In this document: positions 11,281 through 20,737 of the stretch, in pieces
How the letters are laid out: every line of letters starts with the position of its first letter
Numbering within the stretch: the stretch's first letter is position 1
Assembly: GCA_033296885.1 (NCBI GenBank)
Contig: MU863885.1
Coordinates: 310,001-374,000, forward strand
DNA from: Triangularia verruculosa
Taxonomy: Eukaryota > Ascomycota > Sordariomycetes > Sordariales > Podosporaceae
Direction of reading: 5' to 3'
DNA: 64,000 nucleotides
The notes under the pieces: model-generated
Seen by the model: only the letters and a program-made list of their open reading frames with translations
The model's database searches: none
Told to the model about the DNA's origin: nothing
Translations under genes and position numbers: made by a program

Positions 11281-13086
11281 ATGAGGGTTCCTCCATCCGT
11301 CGTCGTCGTCGTCGCCCTGGCGTCGGTTGCCAACGCAGCCACCACCAAAGTTCACTATGACTCCCTCTTCAACCTCTCTTCCACCGATGCCACAACAACG
11401 ACAGCCCCAGGGGCTAGCCGGCCAGACCCTCAGCTCTTCGCCGACCTCTGCGCGTCTATCAACGTCATGCAGAACCATTACTTTGAGAACTGGATCGGTA
11501 CCTGGCCCGACGCCATTGACTGGACGAGAGCAGTAATGGGCACTCACATCGCCGGAGCCCTCCGCACCATAACCGAGGACTTCGAGTTGGCTAGGTCCCA
11601 GCCCAACCTCGTTATCCCGCCCCTTGCCAACTTTATTGGTCGATACTTTGGTGAACTCATTGCTTTCTACTTTGGACAAGACGTCTTCTCTCTGCGCGGT
11701 CAAGCGTTTGATGATATGCTCTGGGTTGTGCTGGGCTGGTTGGAAGCAATACAGTTTATTGACGAGCTGGGAGATGGGAGGTGGCATGGGGAGAGGTGGA
11801 CAGCTCCTTTTGCTCACAGGGCGAGGATATTCTGGGAGTTGTCATCGAAGGGCTGGGATCAGAAATTGTGCGGGGGCGGCATGTTGTGGAATCCGAGGTT
11901 AAGCCCTTACAAAAATGCGATTACCAACGAGCTTTGGATTGCAGCAAGTGTGGGGATGTATCTGCATTTCCCAGGGGATGAGAATACCAGCCCGTGGGAG
12001 ACGATGGCCGCTCTGGAAAAGCGTGGAGTGGGCAAGAGGGACTGGCCGCCTCATGATCCGATGTTCTTCACAACCGCGCAGAGAGGATATGAGTGGTTGG
12101 ACTCGAGCGGGATGATTAACAATCAGGGGCTGTACACAGATGGATTTCACATTTCGGGGTATAGTGAGGGGAGCAACAACACCAAGTGTGATGAGAGGGA
12201 CGAGATGGTGTATACATACAACCAAGGCGTTATTCTGTCGGGTCAATTGGGCCTGTTCGCTGCTACTGGCAGCGAGGAGTATCTGAATTCCGGACACAAG
12301 CTCATCAAGGACGTCATCCGAGCTACAGGATGGGATCTTGACAGGGCCAGACCTGTGGTCAATCTGGACGATTACCATGCCAACTTACTTCCAAGTTGGA
12401 AGGGGTTAGGACGGGCGGGCGTGTTGGAGGAAGCCTGTGACATCTTTGGAACCTGTTCGCAAGACGCCCAGACGTTCAAGGGGATCTGGATGCACCACTT
12501 TACCACGTTCTGCTCGCCAAACTCACTCGACAAGCTCATGCCCATTGTTGGCTTCAAGCTGGGCCGGGACGGGCTTGCGAGAATCAAAACCAAGCACTTT
12601 GCTGAATGCAAGAAGTATGTGCCGTGGTTGAGACACAATGCCGCTGCGGCCCTGGGCACGAGAGATGAGCACGGAAAATACGGAATGTGGTGGACGATTG
12701 GGCTTTTCCCCTGGCAGCAGGGGCTGAAGATGAGCTGGGAGGATTTGGAGCTGAGCGTGTTGCCTCCTGACCACGGCGAGGATGACTACCGCAACCGTGG
12801 GGTGCCACACAATGAGGTCTGGATGGTGGTCAATCCGGACATCACCTCGCCCACTGAAGAAGAAAACGAGCTGCCTGCTCAGCATATCTCTCTTCAGAGG
12901 CAGAAGGTGGCGTACATGCAAATGGGCAAGGAGGATATGAGAAAGAGAGAGTTGAGGCCGGCTCCGCAGAAGGAGGCGTGGAACAATGATCCGAACACCC
13001 GCGGACGAGGGCGGACGGTTGAGACTCAGGGTGGTGCGGTGGCATTGTTGAGGGCGTTATGGGTTGTTTCTAAGCACACATATTAG
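11281..13086 (+). CDS. Secreted glycoside hydrolase family 76 (alpha-1,6-mannanase-like)
   Basis: GH76 enzymes cleave alpha-1,6-mannan or, in the fungal Dcw1/Dfg5 group, act on mannosylated GPI anchors in cell-wall cross-linking. The frame is open from 11167, but ATG 11281 is chosen because it gives a clean signal peptide (MRVPPSVVVVVALASVANA). Without introns this is 601 residues. The adjacent Asp pair of GH76 catalysis is at residues 144-145 (GQAFDDMLW). Further family-like blocks are FWELSSKGWDQKLCGGGMLWNP, ITNELWIAASVGMYL and HISGYSEGSNNTKCDERDEMVYTYNQGVILSGQ. The C terminus (from about 535) is hydrophilic with no hydrophobic tail, so I see no GPI-anchor signal; it is probably soluble and secreted. 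Bases 13087-13300 look like its 3' end. Confidence 0.85.
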   Translation: MRVPPSVVVVVALASVANAATTKVHYDSLFNLSSTDATTTTAPGASRPDPQLFADLCASINVMQNHYFENWIGTWPDAIDWTRAVMGTHIAGALRTITEDFELARSQPNLVIPPLANFIGRYFGELIAFYFGQDVFSLRGQAFDDMLWVVLGWLEAIQFIDELGDGRWHGERWTAPFAHRARIFWELSSKGWDQKLCGGGMLWNPRLSPYKNAITNELWIAASVGMYLHFPGDENTSPWETMAALEKRGVGKRDWPPHDPMFFTTAQRGYEWLDSSGMINNQGLYTDGFHISGYSEGSNNTKCDERDEMVYTYNQGVILSGQLGLFAATGSEEYLNSGHKLIKDVIRATGWDLDRARPVVNLDDYHANLLPSWKGLGRAGVLEEACDIFGTCSQDAQTFKGIWMHHFTTFCSPNSLDKLMPIVGFKLGRDGLARIKTKHFAECKKYVPWLRHNAAAALGTRDEHGKYGMWWTIGLFPWQQGLKMSWEDLELSVLPPDHGEDDYRNRGVPHNEVWMVVNPDITSPTEEENELPAQHISLQRQKVAYMQMGKEDMRKRELRPAPQKEAWNNDPNTRGRGRTVETQGGAVALLRALWVVSKHTY

Positions 13087-13379
13087 GGGGTTATACACCG
13101 GGTTTCGTGTTCTGCTGCATCTATAGAGATGGGATTATGTTTATAACTTACGAGACATGATAGATATGGGAAATATATGGTGGCACAGGCTTCTCCTTGA
13201 ACCTGTCTGACTGTCCAACTGAGATGCTGTGACATCGGTGGCCACCTCTGGGAGCAACTGGCCACCCCTTCCCTCCCACCCCTCCTTCCTCGTTCCCTCC
13301 CTCCTGCTTGCTCCTTCCCTCAGCGGGTATTTAAGGGTCGACTTTGGGAGATAATAGCAACCGGGGACGCCCGAGAAGG

Positions 13380-13530
13380 GGTGGAATGGCTCAGTGGTAT
13401 GAGGGGACGCCTGAATACTCACGAGCTCCATACCCACCTAACAGAGATGTAGGTGCTCTTGGTGCAATGGAACCCACGGGTTCGATTGCATGCCAGGGCA
13501 CCGAACTCTTTTGCTTTTTTTTTTTTTTTT
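13380..13530 (+). other. tRNA-like element with Pol III-type A/B boxes
   Basis: An A-box-like TGGCTCAGTGG is at 13387-13397 and a B-box-like GGTTCGATT at 13479-13487, followed by TTTT (13509-13512) and a 16-T run (13515-13530) suited to Pol III termination. A short D-stem (CTC/GAG) can form, and the B-box sits in a hairpin whose arms TGCAAT...ATTGCA enclose GAACC/GGTTC. The expected 5-bp T-stem and 7-bp acceptor stem do not form, so it is not a functional tRNA as read. A decayed tRNA, a tRNA-derived SINE fragment or chance are all possible. Confidence 0.3.
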
Positions 13531-13822
13531 CAATTAGACTCTACGAGAGTTTCATTTCATATATACCTCCTTTTTTCAGACAAGTCATCCCACTAGAACC
13601 TGCTGGGTTACATCCTTTGATACAAGATTACTTTTTTGGAAAATCATCATTGTTCGCTATGAAAAGAGATCATCGCTGTCGGTTTCCAACTCTTCAAAAA
13701 ACAACCTCATGCCTTGTGCCAAACATCCCAAGACCGAATGATAGGTTCAAAGCTCAAAATAATAATCTGTGCGGTCAAACCACCACCAGCAGCCTTCGTC
13801 CTAGTGAGGAGTAGCTTGGATA

Positions 13823-14236
13823 CTAAGCCACGGCAGCTAACTCATACACTTCGTCTGTGTTCGCATTCCAGAGCGCTCTCAAAACAAGCATGGCATCCTG
13901 CCTGATATATACAGCATTGCGGATGCGCCGTCTTCTTATATCAGCAGAAACGTCCCCGAGGCGGCGGCGCAGATGCTCCTGACGAACCTCGGGATCCCAG
14001 TTTCCGACATACGGCCGACCGATCTCTCGGACGAGATCAATATGTTCAGCGATAGAAAACGTAACCGTACGGATTTCGGCTTCATCTTCCTCATCATATC
14101 CATCATAATCATGCGAAGACGTAGCCACAGTGGTAGCAACCTCCATTGCTTCTCGTACAACAAGGGCCCTCGATAAAACTGGTTCCGGCCCTGGTACCAA
14201 CCCGTTGTACCCCCCTTCGGGCAGCACACCGTCGTC
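13823..14236 (-). other. Open frame in phase with RMD5 beyond its stop codon
   Basis: Directly after the RMD5 TAG (14239-14237) the same frame stays open for 137 sense codons to a TAG at 13823. The encoded segment reads like protein: an acidic stretch (DYDGYDEEDEAEIRTV), then a helical, Arg-rich stretch (RQEHLRRRLGDVSADIRRRR) and the end NANTDEVYELAAVA. The first ATG inside is at 14146 and would give 107 residues. It could be a small separate gene, a stop-readthrough extension of Rmd5, or a chance open frame in its 3' untranslated region. Rmd5 family proteins normally end at the DARQIIL-type sequence before the TAG. A hypothetical splice across the TAG would need a 35-nt intron, which is too short. 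I do not recognise the sequence. Confidence 0.4.
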
Positions 14237-15609
14237 CTAAAGAATGATTTGCCGCGCGTCCTTGATCATACCTTCTGACGGACAGTACGGGCACTTGAAC
14301 CTGGACCCCTTGCACAGCTTCTGAAGCGTCTCCTTGGCCAAGACGTGTCCGCAGGGTATCATCATCGGGGGGTTTGCGTCTGTTGTTTGCTCCTTTGATA
14401 CGGGGCAGACAAAAATACTGTGGTAGAGCATGCTCTCAGGTAGAGGCGTCTCAAAGGCCATCTCGTTGGATGTTGTCCATTCTGTGCCCTTGGCTAGTGT
14501 CTTTTGTGTGTACTTCATCAACTGTGGAAGAGCGAGCGCGCCTGCTGTGGCAGCCAGGTACAGGGGTGACTCGGCTGAGAGGCCCAACAGACTGCAGAAT
14601 TCGCGAGTAAAAGAAGAGGCAACATCACTGAAGGCAGTATCAATCGCAAATATCTGTTTGTACGGAGAGGCGGCGATATTTGGTGCAAAGGCCATGGAGC
14701 ATGCCAGTCGGTTGATCTCAGAAAGATGGCGGACTTGGAAATGGGCAAAGTTTGATCGAGCATACCGTAGAGCACCGCGCTGGCCGTTGTTTTCATCGTC
14801 AGGTAGTCCGTTGACAGATGGTCCCTTAAACAACCAAACAAACTGTAGCCTGCTTAGCTCAAACTCGAGATTGCTTCCTCGTGCCTCTAACTCGACAGAG
14901 TTATTCCTCGCCCAGGTTATGGCCGGCATGAGATTCTTGGCCTTCAGCTCTTGCAATATGTTGTACATTTCGGCAAAGTTTTCTTGCAGCTCTTGTGAGT
15001 GGAAGGACGATAAATCGTAGTTCTCACTCGACGTCGTCGAGAAGGCATCGTCGGCGTCCATGGCTTCGTCCTCGTCGCCCCCCTCATCCATATGTTCATC
15101 CATGTCTGCCAATTCTTCTCGTCTCAGCGTTGACTGAACTTCGCTGATGAAGGTCGAAGCCACTGAGAACTGCCCTTCCCTAAGAAGGTGCATGGCGATT
15201 GCTCGGTTTATTAGAGACACGTGGTCTGCCATGGCATCGTGATCTGTTGGGAGCGGCTTCAAAGGAAAGGATCTGTCCAGAGCCTTGCCAATCTTCTTGT
15301 GGGCGGCAGCGGCTCCTTTGAGACCATCGTTTACGGCTTCGAAGGCGGTTTTGACGGGGTTCTGTAGTTTGGTAATAGTGATGGCTGTGTGGGATTCGGA
15401 CGCTGAGTTGTGCGTTCAGTATACCTACCACCATTCAATATCAAGCACGTCGCGGATCACAGCTTACCTGAAGCTACCTGTTCGCGAGCAGCGCTGAGCA
15501 ACTCGATGATCTTGTCGACATTCTCTACCGCTTTGCTCAGCCTCGGGAGTTTGTTTATTTTCCGATATTCTTCCTCGAGAGCCTCAAGCTTGGATTTCTC
15601 GGATGCCAT
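14237..15609 (-). CDS. RMD5: GID/CTLH E3 ubiquitin ligase RING subunit Rmd5
   Basis: Rmd5 (Gid2) with Fyv10 forms the catalytic RING pair of the GID ligase, which degrades gluconeogenic enzymes such as fructose-1,6-bisphosphatase after a glucose shift. The exons are 15609-15468 and 15402-14237 (intron 15467-15403, GTAAGC donor, TACTGAAC branch point, CTCAG acceptor), giving 435 residues. ATG 15609 begins MASEKSKLEALEEEYRK. The join gives ASESHTAITITKLQNPVKTAFEAV, then LINRAIAMHLLREGQFSVA (LisH-like), the CTLH region, the CRA region and a degenerate RING (CPVSKEQ...MMIPCGHVL...CKGSRFKCPYCP). It ends DARQIIL, like its animal homologue RMND5. An acidic insert (MDEHMDEGGDEDEAMDADD) lies before CTLH. 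It is divergent from the Stb6-like gene. Confidence 0.9.
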
Positions 15610-16542
15610 GGTTGTTGGCTGCCACGAACAGCTTGTGTATGTAGTGGCAAGCCCACTTGTCTGGTTCGGGTGGGAATGAGAGTCGATTACTAGGAGAAGG
15701 CGGTGGCTCGATATCGCAAAGCTTTTAGGGTACCAGCTGGCTATCCAAGGTAGCAAAGGAATGGGGAACTGTAGAATATTCGAGGCGTGTTATGTGGTGG
15801 ATTGTGGGCTGTGGTGGTAGTGGTGGTGGTAGTGGATGTTTGGGATAAAGCAACAAGTTCAGTCGTAATGTCTGTATCATTGAACCTCCTCCACTTCTAT
15901 CCATCCCACTGCGGGCAGCTGCAGTGGCGCGCTCACCGTGGATTGGACCAGCCCTTCAGGTGACGCACCAACTACCAAGGTCGACCCCGCTGGCGTTTCT
16001 GGTCCGAGCGCAGGGTGAGGTGGTGGTCCCAGGAACTGAGGTGGCAGGGATGGCTGTTGGTGGGGTGGGTTCGACAGCCTGCACTTTCCTTTCTTACCTA
16101 GCTTCTCGGGAGAGCACTTCAAAAGCTGTCACTGCAAGGAGAGAGTCTCAGCTGCAAGTCTTGGTCGTTTCTATGGGGTACAGATATCACATGCCAGCGA
16201 CGGAGAAGTTATCACCACCTACGCTTTCAGTTTTGGCTCCAACCTTTTACAAGTACCCGCACTATATTACCAGCAGGCAATTGATATCGGCTCCCCCCTA
16301 TTCTCACCCGACGACACCACCAAAGCGCCAGCCCCGTCCTCATCAAGCGATCGGCTGCTTGCATATCGACACTCTCCACCAAACTCTGGGGTGGAGGATA
16401 TCTCACCGCCCCAGCTCGCCCCACGATGGAGCTCTTGTAGCTTGCGCTGGTTCCATGTTTGACATGGATGTTGGCGGTTGTGCCAGCTGTGACAAGCCGT
16501 CCAAGTTCGCATCTTAAAACGTCCGTACCGTCGTGACACGCC
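15610..16542. other. Shared upstream region of RMD5 and Stb6-like gene
   Basis: About 0.93 kb between divergent starts. A GGTGGTAGTGGTGG-type tract is at 15810-15835. Open frames of up to about 200 codons overlap on both strands (15924-16517 plus, 16227-16853 minus), lack family signals and conflict with the first exon of the Stb6-like gene, so they are not called. Both promoters must lie here. Confidence 0.4.
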
Positions 16543-19327
16543 ATGTCTATCCGGATACCTTTTCCTGCCGCCTCACTCGACGGCAGGGCACACCGCGAAG
16601 AAAATATCACGCTGGCGAGAACAGCTTCACACAGAAATGCCAGGCCCGCGGTGCCAGAGACACCAGACGGTGCCACAGCTGCCAAAGTGGAGGCCGCCGC
16701 TCTTGCGCTCCCGCCAGGTCCGGGTCGCCGCCGAGTCGTGCTTCCAGACCCTATAGCTTTCAAGTGAGCTCCACACACCACGGCCTCTTTAAGGCCTTGC
16801 CTGCTGATACTTTGTTTGCGTTTGCGCATATAGATTCCTTGAGGGCGATCCATCGGTAACGGTCGTTAAACGCAAACATGTCCTCCCTGGGTACGAGCTC
16901 TATCTCGTCGAACAATGGGCGTGCTCACGCCAGTCGCCTGCCCTTGTCATTGCAACTTACACAGCCGATCCAAAACACTCGGTGGTAGTTGGGGTACTGG
17001 AGATGCCCTCGGAAGAAAAGGACTGGCCGCCGAGGTTGCGGTTATACTTCAACGCCATTCAGCAATATCATGCGCGACCAAAAGAGACCGATATCGGGGA
17101 GCTCATGGTCACCAACCTGAGCAGTTTTCCCTCCGCTCTCACTGTAATCGCAGTACCCGATGGAGACATCCAAAAACATCGCCAGGTATTCATCGTGAAC
17201 GAGAACCTCAAGCGGTTAGGGTGCTCAGGGAGATCAGGACTTGCACTCACCGATCCAACGCCAGCCACTCAGGCCAAATTTCTGCAACTATACAAGACGA
17301 ACGAAAAGATTCCCTTTGCCCAAGCGGTTTTAGAACTGGTCAGGATGTGTCAGATGGCTCTCCACATATTTGGCATGCTGGATGCGGAGTATATGGATGG
17401 GTTACTATGTGATGTGACTGAGACGGCGATCAACAACTGGTGGACCGAGATTGGATCCGAGTACTTCAATATTGAGCCCACAGATGGCATCTTGGGACCT
17501 ACAACAGTGGCTTCAATGCTCGGCATGCTGATGGGAGCCAGGAATCGACTCAGTTACTATGGAGCTCCCGTCGTGAAAGATGTTTTTGATTTGGAACACA
17601 CCAAGAAAGGGATCGGAACCTTCCAAAAATCTGTCAAGATAGAACGGACCAGGCGCCTCGATCGCCAGACCTTGCTCAAACTACACAGCGTCACGGCCAA
17701 GGCAGCTGCAGGAGACGGTGTTTGGGGTGTACACAGGGCTGTCAAATCTACGGTGGCTGAAATTGGCGGCAAAAGAGGCGAGCTGGTTATTGGCATGGTG
17801 GGAGGCAAAGACAAGGCAAATATTGGCGATATCGAAACGGTGGATTTGAGCAAGTTCATCAATCTGGCATACGGCGAGAGACCAAAATGGCTTTGGCATG
17901 GAAAGCCAAGGAGAGTACAGCAAGAGACTGCGCCTGGCTCGGCGTTTGGAAAAGAGCTAAGAGAAGAGGCGATTCTGCCCCAGGCTGGGGGCAGAAGAAC
18001 CCAGTCCGCGCCAGTGGAAGATGAACTCGAGGCCAAAAAGAGGGAAGATTCTCCGGCCATTTACTCACCACCACCCGTGACGAACTCGGCGCCCATCGCA
18101 GCTGAGAGCCATAATCCTGGTGACAGGGATGCTCTGCGAAAGACGATTTTCAAAGGAGTAGCTGGAAAGGTGAGCGATGCTCGGTCCGGTCTAGGTCGAA
18201 TCAGAGACGCCGTGGGAGGCGGTCTGAGGGGTCATGCCAGCAAACCATCTAAAGACGAAAGCCCGGACACGGCCATGAGCGGATACTCAAGCCCTAGTAT
18301 AGCGACACTGGCTCACACATCTGCTGCCGTAACAAGCCCCGTTGCAGTTGGCAAAGCTTTTAGCTGGAAGATAAAGCCAGAAGAATATGCAAACGGGGTT
18401 CCAAAAGAGCGTGAAGCTGGAGACTTGGCACCCTCGGAACTGAACCCTAGTGCAGAAGGGAGTGAGACCCATATCACAGCAGCTAAAGCCGAGTCGACTT
18501 CGTCCCAGGAGTTGCTCAAGGCAGCCGAAGAAATGGAAGCATTAGCAGAAATCCGAAAAGATGTGCTTGAAAACACCTTTTCAGCCCCGGCATCCGACGC
18601 AGGTGATCTGGATGCCCAACCTCAGCAGTTTCTCGGTGCGGAAAGCGGTTCAGATCTGCCATTGTCATTCCTTCGGCGACGGCATAGCTTCACAAGCCTT
18701 AACTCGGTACAGCGCCGCCCAAACGACGCCCGATATCCCCGCCGCCTGTCTTTCAGCGAAGCCGAAGAGGCCGTTCTTGGTTGGCATGAGATTATGAGCC
18801 TGGCAGATTTACCACCCTCGGACGCCGGTGTTGACCCAACGACCACAGCTTTCCTACAATCCCAAGCAGAGCTGGCCTACAGATTGTACTCCCGGCTCCA
18901 AGAGATGCAGAATGACCTTGCATCGTGGGTGACGGGCAAGTTATCCGGAGTTGAGAAACTAGATATGACATTTGCCGATCAACAAGCGGAACTTCAGGCA
19001 GTCTATCATGCCCTCAGCGACGCCTACGCGCGAATCAGGCATAGCAGTGGGGAGCTGGTGGCAGAAGAGAGGGCTCGCTTAACCGAGGCTGTCAAGGACG
19101 TTGAGGTCTTGGTGGCCAAGCTTGAGTATGAGATCGGCGCGCTGGTTAGGAGGGTTGACGAAGTTGAGGATGGTGTGGCGCAGTTTGCGGCTCAGGTTGA
19201 GGACCTGGAACGGAGGGCGGAGGAGCTCAAGACTGCGTTAGAGACGGAAAGCTGGGCGCATTGGCTTGTTCGGACGTTGACGGGCATCGGGAGTGGGCCG
19301 AATATCACCGGAGGGCGGTCCAGATGA
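16543..19327 (+). CDS. Stb6-like protein (Sin3-binding-protein-related, fungal)
   Basis: Two exons, 16543-16763 and 16834-19327, with intron 16764-16833 (GTGAGC donor, CATATAG acceptor); 904 residues. The join rebuilds a continuous conserved region: DPIAFKFLEGDPSVTV, then GYELYLVEQWACSR, ATYTADPKHSVVVGVL and LMVTNLSSFPSALTVI. Next comes a domain with GILGPTTVASMLGMLMGARNRL and RLDRQTLLKLHSVTAKAA, which I recall from fungal proteins annotated as STB6-like. Yeast Stb2/Stb6 were found as Sin3-binding proteins; the function in moulds is not established. The middle (about 400-640) is Ser/Pro-rich and probably disordered. The C terminus (about 760-885) is a long coiled coil (EERARLTEAVKDVEVLVAKL, VEDLERRAEELKTALE). 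Start ATG 16543 is the only one in frame before the conserved region; a further upstream exon cannot be excluded. Confidence 0.78.
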
Positions 19328-19799
19328 AAGGAGGCATCGTTCGATTTTTGGCATAATAACTGTACAAAAGAGAGCCAGGAGTTTGGTTATACCACAGCAT
19401 TGAGCTGATCGGTACGGCGTTACGGGAAAGGGAATTGATGACTAGTTCTGTTCAAGCATAGCATTAGGTACTTTAATTCACTGGAAATGCTCCAGACCCT
19501 CCAAGCAGACAGAGAAGCGATGTCATGATTTGAAGCAGCAACCAAGAAACACCTCTATATCTGGCCACGCCGGACCCAACCAACCGTTCCAAACAGCCCA
19601 TACCGCTGGGTAATAATGTACACCCAAAGCTAGAAATATTCGATGCTCTTCTTGTCCAAGATGTCTCTTTTGTAAAAATGGTATCCCGGTTCCCCTGATC
19701 CTGTTGCCCAACACAGACAAACCCTTGGAATCCCGCAACCGATCCACTCAAAATTATCCTTATTCATACACACCCCCCGTTTCCTTGTCTTCAGGCCTT
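19328..19799. other. Convergent 3' region between Stb6-like gene and TIM10
   Basis: About 470 bases holding the 3' untranslated regions of two convergent genes. The open frames seen (19473-19751 and overlaps) have no features. Nothing else was seen. Confidence 0.5.
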
Positions 19800-20140
19800 T
19801 TACCGTCCCATCATGCCCCCCTTGGCGGCCTGCTCCTTCTGGAGCTGGTCGGAAATGGTGGTGTGCGCCTCGAAGAACTTGGCGCTGCAGCGATCGAGGC
19901 ACGAGGCCTCGCCCTTGGAGAGCTCGCCTTCGCGGTATGTGCTGTCGATGCACTTTTGGGAGCAGATCTTGGCCATGCTACGATACAAATAAACGTCAGT
20001 ATAGCGTCCAAGAGAAACAGGTATCGAGAAAAAAAAAAAGGAACATACCGGGTCTGCATCTCGGTCATAACCTTGATCTCGTTCTCGACGGCGGCGATCT
20101 TCTCCTCGGAAGAGAGCTTGGGTTGACCGAAACCGAACAT
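19800..20140 (-). CDS. TIM10: Mitochondrial import chaperone Tim10
   Basis: Small TIM of the intermembrane space; it forms a hexamer with Tim9 that escorts hydrophobic carriers to the TIM22 complex. The exons are 20140-20049 and 19977-19800 with intron 20048-19978 (GTATGT donor, TCGTAG acceptor). This gives 89 residues, the normal size. The start is MFGFGQPKLSSEEKIAAVE. The twin CX3C motifs are CSQKC and CLDRC, separated by 16 residues, and the tail is KEQAAKGGMMGR. The splice joins TEMQTR to MAKICSQKC. It is divergent from the mitochondrial lysyl-tRNA synthetase gene; the 597-bp spacer has a CCAATCA box. Confidence 0.93.
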
Positions 20141-20371
20141 TTTGAGATTTTGGGGGGGCGGGGGGTTTCAGGGGGGTGTAGAATAGAGGTGGGTTGATGG
20201 TATCGCGATAATAGGTAGTTCAAATGTCAAAGAGAACGTTCAGAGCCTTGCATGGATGTCGGTTTCTGCTACCAGGACAAAAAAACCGATGCCGACCGCA
20301 GCGTCATGCCAAGAGCGTTGGTTGGATTGCTTGGCGATAAGAAGAACCAGGGGTTCTATCAAATTGTAGAG

Positions 20372-20378
20372 TGATTGG
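20372..20378 (-). promoter_or_regulatory. CCAATCA box (possible CCAAT-binding complex site)
   Basis: Plus strand TGATTGG, minus strand CCAATCA, in the TIM10/MSK1 spacer. CCAATCA is the preferred sequence of the fungal Hap2/3/5-type CCAAT-binding complex, which often controls respiratory genes. The match is seen; use is inferred. Confidence 0.35.
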
Positions 20379-20645
20379 TCAGAGCTCTGAGCGGTGGAGT
20401 CAGTGGAGGGGCGTTAAAGCATTAGAGAGCTTCAACTTTTTTTAAACAAGCGGCTTTTCTTCTTTGGACAACAGACAGCATTTCGTGGGAACAGCGCAGT
20501 TCCCGTTTCAGGGCGTGATTTAGGTAATTGTAAGTATGTTTTCTTTTGGAGGGAGTCTCGTTTCATATGATGAATTGCATAAACCTTAGAACCGTTGCGA
20601 CTGACACGCTTCGGCGTGGTTGATCACAAATGCCAATTTTCTGAC

Positions 20646-20666
20646 ATCACACACACACACACACAC
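20646..20666. repeat. (CA)n microsatellite
   Basis: About ten CA dinucleotides in a row, 70 bases upstream of the MSK1 start codon, in its promoter or leader. Confidence 0.85.
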
Positions 20667-20737
20667 CTTACGATATCTCTGCTGGAAGCTCAACTAGGGG
20701 AACCACAGCTAACAGAGTATCTGGTAGAAATGATGCG

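Larger units (their letters stand above)
20141..20737. promoter_or_regulatory. Bidirectional promoter region TIM10/MSK1
   Basis: This spacer separates two divergent nuclear genes for mitochondrial proteins and must carry both promoters. It contains a CCAATCA box on the minus strand (20372-20378), a CA-dinucleotide tract at 20646-20666 about 70 bases before the MSK1 start, and a G-rich tract next to the TIM10 start. Confidence 0.6.

Noticed and set aside
14245..14279. Possible intron bypassing the RMD5 TAG (GTATGA to TTTAG)
   Set aside because: Only 35 nt, shorter than fungal introns, and it would remove the conserved Rmd5 C terminus.
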